Assembly: GCA_039808325.1 (NCBI GenBank)
Contig: JBDHSU010000068.1
Coordinates: forward strand, 1 to 21,899
Length of the DNA: 21,899 nucleotides
Source of the DNA: JAFKKS01 sp039808325
GTDB lineage: Bacteria > Pseudomonadota > Alphaproteobacteria > Rhizobiales > Xanthobacteraceae
Direction of reading: 5' to 3'
Numbering within the stretch: position 1 is the first letter of the stretch; the number at the start of each line of letters is the position of its first letter. Positions 7,536 through 15,086 of the stretch are shown one piece after another. Position numbers and translations under genes: made by a program. Under the pieces are notes generated by a model. It saw nothing but the letters and a program-made list of their open reading frames with translations. It was not told where the DNA came from and made no database searches.

Positions 7536-9631
7536 GGCGCACTGTCCTTGTTTTCGAATGTGATGAGATAGTTGCCGAGCGTGTCGACTGTACAGAGGTC
7601 GCCTGGTTCGACGACGATGCAAGTCGTCTTCTCTTCGATAATGGCCGGACCGCTGATGGAGACGCCGGGGCGCATGTCCTCTCCCGCATAGATACGGGTC
7701 GCAACGCGCCCTCTGCTGTTCTCGAAGTAGACGCTTCGCTCGGCGCTGGCGTTGGGCGGAGAGATTACAGTTTGCTCGGCGCGCAGACGGATAGGCGAGA
7801 GCGCGCCCACGCCGGTCACGCGTACCCCTGCAATCTCGATGGCGGCGCTTTCGTCTCGGTGACCGTACATGCGCTCGTGCGCCGCATGGAAGCCTTGCAC
7901 GACCTCGGGCCATGCAAGTACCTCCGCGCCGGACATGGCAACGCGCAGTGTTCCGACCTGCCCCGGATGCCGCAACTCGAGTTCGCGAATGCTACAGATT
8001 TCATCGACTCCGAATCCATCGGAGGCGAGTTGCCAATTCGCCTCGATCTCCAGCGCTTTGATGGCGCTGCTCACGCGGGCGACGGCGGACGGACCGCCCG
8101 TGTACAAAAGTGCCCGCCCGAATTCATGTTTGATAGGCGCGTTGAGCATTCCAAGCGCGCAGAATGTGCCGGCCAGCCGCGGCACATAGACCGAAGAACT
8201 GCCGAGCTTCCGCGCCACGGCTGAGCCGTGCATCGGCCCGGCGCCGCCGGCGGCGACGAGAACGAATTTGCGCGGATCGTGCCCACGTTCCGCGCTGATC
8301 TTCTGCACCGCATGGAAGAGCTGCTGCTCAACGAGCCGCAGAATGCCGGCCGCGGCGGCCTCGATGGAAAGCTTGAGCGGTGTCGCGAGGTAGCGCTCGA
8401 TCGCTTGCGTCGCAAGGGCGAGATCGAGCGTCCGGTCGCCGGCGAGAGGGCCGGGCCGCAAGCGGCCAAGAACGAGCTGGGCGTCGGTCACGGTCGGAAG
8501 TTCGCCGCCGCGGCCGTAGGCCGCGGGTCCCGGTTCCGCGCCGGCGCCATGCGGGCCAGCGAACATCATGCCGCCTTTGTCGATACCGGCAATCGTTCCG
8601 CCGCCGGCGCCGATGCTATGGATCTCGATGCTGGGGAGAGCGACATGATAGCCGCCGAGATCGAATTCGGACGCCATCTCCGCGCCGTCCTCGGAGATGA
8701 GCATCACGTCGCAACTCGTGCCGCCGATCTCCATCGACAGCATCTTTGATTGGCCGAGCGCATTTGCGTACAGCGACAATGCACCGACCCCGGCGGCTGG
8801 CCCCGAAAGCAGCAGCGAAACCGGTCGTTCTTCCACCTTCTCAATGGTGAGCGCGCCGCCATTGTTCTGCACAACGAGTAAAGGCGCGGACAGGCCTCCT
8901 TCCTTGAGAGCGTCCGATAGCCGCTTCATGTAGGTGACGATGCGCGGAGCGATGTAGGCGTTGAGCACTGCCGTGGAACTGCGCTCGTACTCCCCCATGA
9001 TGTGCGAGATTTGGCTCGACAGCGAAATCCACGCGTCCGGATATTCCGCCGCGATGACCTCACCGGCTTCCGCCTCATGCGCGCCGTTCAGAAAGCTATT
9101 GTAGAAGCAGACGGCGATGGAACGTACGCCTTCTTCTTTAAAGTGGCGGATTGCGTGTCTTACATCTTCAACGTTAAGCGCGGCCGTCTCTTTGCCGTGT
9201 CGGTCGATGCGTCCTGAAACAGGAAGCCGCAGATAGCGCGGTGATAGCACCGGCGGATAGGCTACGCGATGATCCCACGCGTTCTTGCGGATGCCGCGGC
9301 GGATTTCGATGCTGTCGCGAAAGCCACGCGTGACCAGCATACCGACGAGTTCACCCTTGCGCTCCAGAATGACGTTGGTGGCGACGGTCGATGCGTGGAC
9401 GAAGCGATTGCAATTGCTGAGCAAATCCCTCGCGCTCAGCGAAAGGTCGGAGGCGGCTTTGGCGATCGCCGCCAGCACGCCCTCGCTCGGGTCGCGCGGT
9501 GTCGAGGGTACTTTCGCGACGCTCAGCGTGCCGGCGCTATCAACGAGGACAAGATCGGTAAAAGTCCCACCGACATCCACGCCAATGCGCCATGGCGGCC
9601 GGAGAGGATTCGTATTTGTTGTCGTGGGCAT
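7532..9631 (-). CDS. hyuA: Hydantoinase A / oxoprolinase family subunit (ATP-binding)
   Basis: A 699-residue HyuA subunit, the ATP-using partner of HyuB. Near the N-terminus the sugar-kinase/Hsp70-like phosphate loop GVDVGGTFTD spans residues 17-26. Further on are the second nucleotide-binding segments EIGGTSCDV and AAGGAGPMHG. The C-terminal domain is followed by the GPAIIEEKTT..V.PG motif usual near the end of HyuA proteins. The frame is open to 9697, but the ATG at 9631 gives an N-terminus of normal family length; its ribosome binding site is weak. It is the first gene of the minus-strand operon, reading away from the ABC transporter genes. A TACAAT at 9671-9676 on the minus strand is a possible -10 box. 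The substrate is unknown: N-methylhydantoin, hydantoins and 5-oxoproline are all possible. Confidence 0.92.
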   Translation of the reverse strand: MPTTTNTNPLRPPWRIGVDVGGTFTDLVLVDSAGTLSVAKVPSTPRDPSEGVLAAIAKAASDLSLSARDLLSNCNRFVHASTVATNVILERKGELVGMLVTRGFRDSIEIRRGIRKNAWDHRVAYPPVLSPRYLRLPVSGRIDRHGKETAALNVEDVRHAIRHFKEEGVRSIAVCFYNSFLNGAHEAEAGEVIAAEYPDAWISLSSQISHIMGEYERSSTAVLNAYIAPRIVTYMKRLSDALKEGGLSAPLLVVQNNGGALTIEKVEERPVSLLLSGPAAGVGALSLYANALGQSKMLSMEIGGTSCDVMLISEDGAEMASEFDLGGYHVALPSIEIHSIGAGGGTIAGIDKGGMMFAGPHGAGAEPGPAAYGRGGELPTVTDAQLVLGRLRPGPLAGDRTLDLALATQAIERYLATPLKLSIEAAAAGILRLVEQQLFHAVQKISAERGHDPRKFVLVAAGGAGPMHGSAVARKLGSSSVYVPRLAGTFCALGMLNAPIKHEFGRALLYTGGPSAVARVSSAIKALEIEANWQLASDGFGVDEICSIRELELRHPGQVGTLRVAMSGAEVLAWPEVVQGFHAAHERMYGHRDESAAIEIAGVRVTGVGALSPIRLRAEQTVISPPNASAERSVYFENSRGRVATRIYAGEDMRPGVSISGPAIIEEKTTCIVVEPGDLCTVDTLGNYLITFENKDSAP

Positions 9632-9670
9632 TTCCAAGCGGACTGGATGAAGCTTGCGCAAAGTGCGCGG

Positions 9671-9676
9671 ATTGTA
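9671..9676 (-). promoter_or_regulatory. Possible -10 box of the hyuA operon
   Basis: On the minus strand the bases read TACAAT, one mismatch from the consensus -10, about 40 bases before the hyuA ATG. A weak -35-like TTGGCT lies 15 bases further upstream. The spacing is short, so this is tentative. Confidence 0.3.
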
Positions 9677-9716
9677 AGCAGGCCCTCCTGAAGCCAACCA
9701 GCACTTTCAACGAAAA

Positions 9717-9733
9717 CTTTCACGATGTGAAAG
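9717..9733. promoter_or_regulatory. 17-bp inverted repeat, candidate operator in divergent hyuA/ABC promoter region
   Basis: CTTTCAC-GAT-GTGAAAG is a perfect 7-bp inverted repeat with a 3-base spacer. It lies in the 180-base gap between hyuA (start 9631) and the binding-protein gene (start 9812), 86 bases from one start and 79 from the other. A dimeric regulator bound here could control both operons; the IclR protein at 13620-14408 is the obvious candidate. No binding motif comparison was possible. Confidence 0.5.
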
Positions 9734-9811
9734 AACTTGAGAATAAGCATTGTCGCCGCGATGGCGTGATAAGACACTTTTACATGGTCGATCTTCAACG
9801 AGGGGACAGCG

Positions 9812-10855
9812 ATGTTGAACGGCATGTGGAGGTTTGTTTTTGCGGCGATCGCGGCGGCCGCGATCTTGGGGGCCGGCACGGTCCATGCGGACGAGACACT
9901 CTCTTTCGCCGGCTACGGAGGCGAGCCGCAGAAGGTGCAGGACAAGGCCTTCTTTCAGCCTGCGAAGAGGGCTCTCGGTGTCACCGTGCTGCAGGACAGT
10001 CACGGCGGCTATGCCAAAATTAAAGCGCAGGTTCTTTCAGGCAATCCGAGCTACGACCTCGTGGCGCTCGGATGCGCGGAGGCCGCGCGCGCCGCGAAAG
10101 AAGGCCTGTTAGAGCCAATCGACTATTCTTTGATACCGAATGCGAAGGATCTTGATGCCCCCTTGCGCGCGCAATATTACGTCGGTGAGTGGACGTTCTC
10201 GACGGTCATTTCCTGGAATACGAAGACCGTGAAGAACCCGCCGAAGACATGGGCGCAATTCTGGGACGTAAAGGCCTTTCCGGGGAAGCGGGCACTCAGC
10301 GCCAATGCGCGGCAGATGCTGGAAATCGCGCTGCTGGCGGACGGCGTTCCTGCCGATAAGCTCTATCCGATCGATGTGGATCGAGCGTTCAAGAGTCTGG
10401 AGAAGATCAAGCCGCACCTGACGCTCTGGTGGAGTTCCGGCGCCCAGTCGGTGCAGTTGCTCAATGACGGCGAGGTGGATCTGGCTGCGATGTGGAACGG
10501 TCGTGTGCAGGCCGCCATCGATGGTGGTGCTCCGGCGGACTACACGTACAATAACGGCGTGTTTGACGTTGAGTGCTTCATGGTCCCTAAGGGAACCAAG
10601 AAGAAGGAACTTGCCATGAAGGTCATCAACGTCATGCTCGACGCCAAGAACCAGGCAACGGCGGCGTCGATGATCGACTACGGTCCGGTCAATCCACGCG
10701 CCTATGACACCGGCATCATCCCTCCGGATCGTCAGAAGCGATTGCCTTCCAGCCCGGACAATTTGTCACGACAAGCCAAGCTCGATGCCGCTTGGTACGC
10801 GAGCGACGATGCCGATAAGGCGTTCGCTCGCTGGACGACGCTGTTGCAGAAATAG
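9812..10855 (+). CDS. ABC transporter substrate-binding protein, PotD-like
   Basis: A 347-residue periplasmic binding protein of the extracellular solute-binding family 1/8 (polyamine, opine or iron type). A signal peptide of about 26 residues ends VHA-DE. The mature protein begins LSFAGYGGEPQ, typical of PotD-like proteins annotated for spermidine/putrescine. Typical segments are YDLVALGCAEAARAAKEGLL in the first lobe, WAQFWD..AFPGKRAL around 165-180, and a late GPVNPRAYD loop. The ATG follows a GAGGGG ribosome binding site. It is the first gene of a four-gene transporter operon and diverges from hyuA, so it probably captures the substrate, or a relative of it, that the hyu enzymes degrade. 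True polyamine specificity is not shown. Confidence 0.88.
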   Translation: MLNGMWRFVFAAIAAAAILGAGTVHADETLSFAGYGGEPQKVQDKAFFQPAKRALGVTVLQDSHGGYAKIKAQVLSGNPSYDLVALGCAEAARAAKEGLLEPIDYSLIPNAKDLDAPLRAQYYVGEWTFSTVISWNTKTVKNPPKTWAQFWDVKAFPGKRALSANARQMLEIALLADGVPADKLYPIDVDRAFKSLEKIKPHLTLWWSSGAQSVQLLNDGEVDLAAMWNGRVQAAIDGGAPADYTYNNGVFDVECFMVPKGTKKKELAMKVINVMLDAKNQATAASMIDYGPVNPRAYDTGIIPPDRQKRLPSSPDNLSRQAKLDAAWYASDDADKAFARWTTLLQK

Positions 10856-10884
10856 TGCCGAACGTAGCCGAGGACGTCGGGAGT

Positions 10885-11976
10885 ATGAGCAAGGTGATCG
10901 CCGCGGGCGGCTCTCCCGTTGCCATATCGGTCCGAGACGCAAGCAAACGCTATGGTGCCCTGACGGTCCTCGACTCGGTTTCGCTCGACGTGGCGGCTGG
11001 GGAGTTTGTTACGCTCCTCGGCCCGTCAGGCTCGGGCAAGACCACGCTTCTGAACATCATCGCGGGATTTAATCGTCTCGAACAAGGAAAGGTCTTCTTC
11101 GCCGGGATGGATGTGACCGATCTTCCGCCGCACAAGCGCGGAATCGGGATCGTCTTTCAGAACTACGCGCTGTTTCCGCATATGACCGTCGCGGAAAACC
11201 TGGCCTTTCCTTTGAAGGCACGCGGCATACCACGCGAGGAAGCGGCGAAGGCGATCGATTGGGCTCTTTCGCTCGTCCAACTCTCCGGTTACGGCGCGCG
11301 TGGCATCAATCAACTGTCCGGCGGCCAGCGCCAGCGCGTCGCTCTGGCAAGGGCGGTCGTCTTCCGTCCCAAGCTGATTCTGATGGACGAACCGCTTTCG
11401 GCTCTCGACAAGCAGTTGCGCGAGCGCATGCAGATCGAGATCCGCAACTTGCATGAACGCATCGGCGCTACGACAATTTATGTCACGCACGACCAGCGCG
11501 AAGCGCTGACCATGAGCAATCGCATTGCTGTTCTCAATCGCGGGCGGATCGTGCAGCTTGCGGAGCCACGTGAGATTTACGACCGTCCGGCGGACTCTTT
11601 CGTGGCCGAGTTCATCGGCGAGGGAATGCTGGCGTCGGTAACGCGTGTTGACGACCACGTCGTGACGCTGAACGGCCGCCGCTTTCGCACGACGCAAAAG
11701 GTGCCGTCGAACGGCGATCTTGTGCTGGTGATGCGATCCGAAAAGCTGCGCCTCGCGTGCGGCGACGAGGAGAACGTGGTCGAAGCAGTCGTCCGGCGAC
11801 ACGTCTTCCAGGGGGAAAGCCTGTTGGCGTTGCTGGAGCTCGACAACGGCTTCAGCTTTTTCTACCGCCAGCCGACCCACATCGACATGGATCACAGGCT
11901 GCCCGGCGAAGGTGAGCGTGCCGCATTCGCGCTGCATCCCGAGCACACCGTGGTTGTGCCGCGCAGCGCCGAGTGA
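10885..11976 (+). CDS. ABC transporter ATP-binding protein, PotA-like
   Basis: A 363-residue ATPase that powers the PotD/B/C-type importer at the inner face of the membrane. Counting from the ATG at 10885, the Walker A GPSGSGKT is at 46-53, the Q-loop at Q92, the signature LSGGQ at 144-148, the Walker B LILMDEP at 164-170 and the switch histidine at H202. A C-terminal TOBE-like region (about 260-355) is typical of the spermidine/opine branch. The frame also has a GTG at 10855 overlapping the binding-protein stop. I prefer the ATG because the family-like sequence starts soon after it, but the longer start would give direct coupling and cannot be excluded. It is followed within 8 bases by the first permease. 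Confidence 0.9.
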   Translation: MSKVIAAGGSPVAISVRDASKRYGALTVLDSVSLDVAAGEFVTLLGPSGSGKTTLLNIIAGFNRLEQGKVFFAGMDVTDLPPHKRGIGIVFQNYALFPHMTVAENLAFPLKARGIPREEAAKAIDWALSLVQLSGYGARGINQLSGGQRQRVALARAVVFRPKLILMDEPLSALDKQLRERMQIEIRNLHERIGATTIYVTHDQREALTMSNRIAVLNRGRIVQLAEPREIYDRPADSFVAEFIGEGMLASVTRVDDHVVTLNGRRFRTTQKVPSNGDLVLVMRSEKLRLACGDEENVVEAVVRRHVFQGESLLALLELDNGFSFFYRQPTHIDMDHRLPGEGERAAFALHPEHTVVVPRSAE

Positions 11977-11983
11977 AGCCGTT

Positions 11984-12823
11984 ATGCGCCGGCATCTCAA
12001 CGCACGTTTCCTGCTGCTGACGCCGGCGTTTCTGTTCGTCGGTGGCCTGTTGCTGCTGCCGCTCGCGTGGATGCTGGTATTGTCTTTCGTGGACGCCGGC
12101 CGGTTTTCGCTCGTGCATTACGCGCGGATGCTTAGCGACCCGAGTTACGCCAAGAGTTTCTGGCTGACCTTCCAGATTGCCGGAACGGTCACGCTGGCGG
12201 CGATTCTTCTCGGCTACCCGCTGTGTTACTGGATGCTGCGCCTCTCCGTTGTCTGGCAGCGCATCGTGATGATCTGCGTGCTCATTCCGTTTTGGACCAG
12301 CCTGCTGGTACGCACATATGCGTGGCTGGTGCTGCTGCAGCGCCGCGGCTTGGTCAACACGACGCTGCAAGACCTGGGCGTGCTCAACGAGCCCGTCCAA
12401 CTGATGTACAATGTCACGGGCACAACGATCGGCATGACGCATATTCTGCTGCCCTTCCTCGTTCTGCCGCTGTTCGCGGCGATGCAGCGGATCGATAAGG
12501 ATGTGCTGCGCGCCGCCGCCGCGCTTGGAGCGTCACCGATCTTCGCGTTCTGGCGCGTCTTTTTCCCGCTATCGCTGCCGGGGCTCGGCGCCGGCGCGAT
12601 GTTGGTTTTCGTACTGTCCATCGGTTACTACGTAACGCCGCAACTGCTCGGCGGCGGCACCACCGTAATGATCGGGCAGATCATTCAGCGCAATGTGGAG
12701 CTTTTCAGTGCCTGGGGTGCGGCAAGCGCCGTGTCGGTCGTGCTGTTCGCTATCGTGCTGCTCCTTTTCTACGGCATGAACCGCTTGGTCTCGCTCGATC
12801 GGGTTTTCGGAGGATCGAACTGA
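11984..12823 (+). CDS. ABC transporter permease, PotB-like
   Basis: A 279-residue inner-membrane permease of the binding-protein-dependent family, one half of the transport channel. The ATG at 11984 gives a short basic N-terminus before the first membrane helix (about 9-35). Further hydrophobic segments lie near 62-88, 94-118, 148-170, 198-222 and 248-270. The cytoplasmic coupling (EAA-like) loop is about 173-200, with RAAAALGASPIFAFWRVFFP. The open frame extends upstream to 11912 inside the ATPase gene, but that segment is not permease-like. The stop overlaps the next permease ATG as TGATG, so the two permeases are coupled and form the heterodimeric channel. Confidence 0.9.
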   Translation: MRRHLNARFLLLTPAFLFVGGLLLLPLAWMLVLSFVDAGRFSLVHYARMLSDPSYAKSFWLTFQIAGTVTLAAILLGYPLCYWMLRLSVVWQRIVMICVLIPFWTSLLVRTYAWLVLLQRRGLVNTTLQDLGVLNEPVQLMYNVTGTTIGMTHILLPFLVLPLFAAMQRIDKDVLRAAAALGASPIFAFWRVFFPLSLPGLGAGAMLVFVLSIGYYVTPQLLGGGTTVMIGQIIQRNVELFSAWGAASAVSVVLFAIVLLLFYGMNRLVSLDRVFGGSN

Positions 12824-13623
12824 TGGACGCTCCCCTCGGCTCGAGCCGTCTTTCGAACATTGCTCTCGGACTGTTCGGGGCTGCCGTTGTCGTCTTCCTG
12901 GTGCTGCCGACGATCATCGTCGTGCCGATGTCGTTCTCGAATTTGCGCTATCTGAGCTTTCCGCCGGCGGCGTGGTCGCTGCGCTGGTACTTGGAGTATT
13001 TCAACAGCACGGAATGGATGCTGGCGACCGTCGTCAGCCTCCAGGTAGCGATATGCACCTGCGTCATCGCGACGCCGGTCGGCGTTGCCGCGGCGTATGC
13101 GCTTTTTGTCAATCCGGGGAAGGCGACGCGGGTCGTCTATACGGCTCTCATGATGCCGTTGATGGTGCCCCACATCATAGCCGCGATCGGCATCTTCTTC
13201 GTTTATGCGCGCTTCGGCATGAACAACAGCGTGATCGGCATCGTGCTCGCGCATACGATGCTTGCCATCCCGTTCGTCTTGATCACGACCCTCTCGGGGC
13301 TGCAGGGCTATGATATGATGCAGGAACGCGCGGCGCAGAGCTTGGGCGTCAATCGCGTGAGCGCCTTCCTCAAGGTGACGGCACCGCAAATCAAGGGCAG
13401 CATCATCGCCGGCGCGCTCTTTGCCTTCATCAGTTCTTTGGACGAGGTGGTCGTGAGCCTGTTTATCAGCGGCGGCCCGACGTCCACGCTGCCGAAGCGA
13501 ATGTTCGTGGCGTTGCGCGACGAGGTCGATCCGACGATCGCCTCGATCAGCTCGCTTCTGATCATCACGAGTCTCGGTATCGGATTGGCTGCTGTTGTGG
13601 CCAGCCGCAAGAAATACGCCTAG
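12823..13623 (+). CDS. ABC transporter permease, PotC-like
   Basis: A 266-residue second permease of the same importer. Hydrophobic segments lie near 14-38, 66-94, 103-128, 134-156, 190-212 and 238-260. The coupling loop at about 165-192 contains ERAAQSLGVNRVSAFLKVTAP, the usual EAA..LG pattern. The ATG overlaps the PotB-like stop and follows a GGAGG ribosome binding site 9 bases upstream. This is the last gene of the transporter operon. Its TAG stop lies in a CTAG that also provides the stop of the convergent IclR gene, so the two transcripts overlap at their ends. Confidence 0.9.
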   Translation: MDAPLGSSRLSNIALGLFGAAVVVFLVLPTIIVVPMSFSNLRYLSFPPAAWSLRWYLEYFNSTEWMLATVVSLQVAICTCVIATPVGVAAAYALFVNPGKATRVVYTALMMPLMVPHIIAAIGIFFVYARFGMNNSVIGIVLAHTMLAIPFVLITTLSGLQGYDMMQERAAQSLGVNRVSAFLKVTAPQIKGSIIAGALFAFISSLDEVVVSLFISGGPTSTLPKRMFVALRDEVDPTIASISSLLIITSLGIGLAAVVASRKKYA

Positions 13624-14408
13624 CGGGAAGCTGAAGCCTTTCGGCTCGTTTGCGTCTGTCCTCGTCCTAGCCGCTGAAATTCGCGCGTGAGCGCGCGCGC
13701 CACGTCCGTGAGTTCGCGTTTGTGGCGCTCGACTTGACGCTCGCCAAAGCGATTTAGCGAGGAAGTCACGAAGAGCGCGCCGAGCAGGCGCGAGAGATGA
13801 TCAAAGACCGGAACCGTCAGGCTGCCTGCATCCTCGACGTTTTCGGCTATCGAGAGGTGAAAGCCGGTGCGGCGGATCATCTCGATTTTCCTTATGAGGG
13901 ATTCGCGATCCGGTACCGTGCCGGTCGCCATCTTCTTCAGCTTTACGTCGCGCAGATAGCGATTGCGCCAAGCGGCAGCTTGGAAAGCGATTAGCACCAT
14001 TCCGAATGCACAGTGCAGGGGAATCTCCCTGGAATAAGGCTCAATTATGTGCGGCGTATGGGATCCGTAGCACCAGTCCACGACGACCGCTTCGTTGCCT
14101 TGTAGCACGGCAAGCCCGCTGTCGATCTTGGTCGCCCGAGCCAAGCCTTCAATGAACGGATGCGCGATCTGTAGCGATCGTCGATACGGCTCTAGCGGCG
14201 TGACGAGCGGGAGCAGACGCGCGCCTAGCTCGTAGCGGCGGTCGTCGCCTCGTTTGAAAATGCCGTTGTCGACGAGCGATTTCGCAATCCGGCTGACCGT
14301 CGGCAGCGGGAGCTGGCTCTCCGCGCTCATTGCAGTGAGACTGATCGGACCGGACTTCGCGACCAGCCGCATCAACCTGACCGCCCTGTCGAAAACCTGA
14401 ATGGACAT
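13620..14408 (-). CDS. IclR-family transcriptional regulator
   Basis: A 262-residue regulator. Starting at the ATG at 14408, it begins SIQVFDRAVRLMRLV, the usual first helix of the IclR winged helix-turn-helix. The recognition region LTAMSAESQLPLPTVSRIAKSL lies around 24-45, and the effector-binding domain runs from about 75 to 250. The frame continues to a GTG at 14450, but the extra 14 residues are not family-like and would place a perfect 10-bp palindrome inside the gene. It converges on the ABC transporter operon and is the only regulator next to the hyu/ABC unit, so it is the likely controller. The ligand is unknown. IclR proteins commonly act on aromatic, glyoxylate or amide catabolism, as repressor or activator. 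Confidence 0.88.
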   Translation of the reverse strand: MSIQVFDRAVRLMRLVAKSGPISLTAMSAESQLPLPTVSRIAKSLVDNGIFKRGDDRRYELGARLLPLVTPLEPYRRSLQIAHPFIEGLARATKIDSGLAVLQGNEAVVVDWCYGSHTPHIIEPYSREIPLHCAFGMVLIAFQAAAWRNRYLRDVKLKKMATGTVPDRESLIRKIEMIRRTGFHLSIAENVEDAGSLTVPVFDHLSRLLGALFVTSSLNRFGERQVERHKRELTDVARALTREFQRLGRGQTQTSRKASASR

Positions 14409-14434
14409 GTCATTGTCACAGTAAAGATTACGCC

Positions 14435-14444
14435 ACAAATTTGT
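14435..14444. promoter_or_regulatory. 10-bp perfect palindrome upstream of the IclR gene, possible autoregulatory site
   Basis: ACAAATTTGT is a perfect palindrome 27-36 bases upstream of the chosen IclR start codon, where a -10/-35 or operator would lie. IclR regulators often control their own gene. A short AT-rich palindrome can also arise by chance, so this is tentative. Confidence 0.3.
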
Positions 14445-14601
14445 ACGCACAGTCGGTTGCTGGTCCTGGCTCAGCCGACCGAAGAGTACAGAATTTTCAT
14501 TATCGAGTCCGACGTGATTCGAGCCGCTACGTAAGTAGAAATTTCACTCGACTTCGCCCACAAAGGAAGCACGTGTATTGCTTCAACGATCGAGTTCCTA
14601 A

Positions 14602-14754
14602 GCGACAGTTGCCCAAGATAATTACGTTCTCGTCGAGAGGCTGCCAATTAGGCGCCGCGATGTGGAGCGCGGCCCGCGCACGCTCCGCATCACCAAACAT
14701 GGCCTTGCAGTGATCGGCGAGGAAGGCGACGAGCCCGTAGAACCGAAGCTGTAA
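14602..14754 (+). pseudogene. Possible C-terminal remnant of a small HTH/DUF3489-like gene
   Basis: An open stretch of 50 codons without a usable start at its head. It ends in a protein-like tail around RTLRITKHGLAVIGEEGDE before the stop at 14752-14754. The segment LRIT..GL..IG resembles the first domain of small alphaproteobacterial proteins of the DUF3489 type, from memory only. Upstream the frame is closed at 14599-14601. It looks like a degraded gene end inside a region that otherwise lacks coding character, and the second repeat copy begins about 35 bases later. It may instead be chance. Confidence 0.3.
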
Positions 14755-14788
14755 ACCAAAAAAGAGTCTTAGCTATCGCAAACAGGTC

Positions 14789-14899
14789 TCTGGTAAGAAC
14801 TATCCAGGTCGTTTGGAAATAACAATGTGTCTCTCGGAGACCGGCACCGTATTCTGCCGATAATGCGTCGGCAGGGAGTCTCTGCGGCAGTCCTATAGA
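14789..14899. repeat. Dispersed palindromic repeat, copy 2
   Basis: Second copy of the element at 3288-3391, same orientation; the core 14811-14887 differs at 11 of 77 positions. Here the central stem is perfect: CTGCCGA (14854-14860) with TCGGCAG (14868-14874) around TAATGCG. A flanking GAGAC (14837-14841) can pair with GTCTC (14878-14882). It lies in the 678-base gap between the IclR gene and the isomerase-like gene. That gap otherwise holds only the remnant at 14602-14754; I saw nothing recognisable in 14900-15086. Confidence 0.65.
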
Positions 14900-15086
14900 G
14901 ATAAAACTCCCGATAATCCGCAAACTGCGTGGTGGTCCTCGCAGGATTCGACCGCCACACAATTGCTCGCGAATCGGTCTCGACCGTACTGTCACAAAAA
15001 AATAACGGCGCTCGAACGTTAGATGTTACATGAGAGCCGATCATACAGACCGCTACAATATCGTTACTCGTTGCATCGAAGAAAAT

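Noticed and set aside
7536..7913. N-terminal extension of hyuB inside hyuA
   Set aside because: The extension is Arg-rich and not family-like. The GTGA overlap at 7532-7535 gives the expected family N-terminus.
14900..15086. Possible small genes between repeat copy 2 and the isomerase-like gene
   Set aside because: Minus frames here lack ribosome binding sites and protein-like composition; nothing could be supported.
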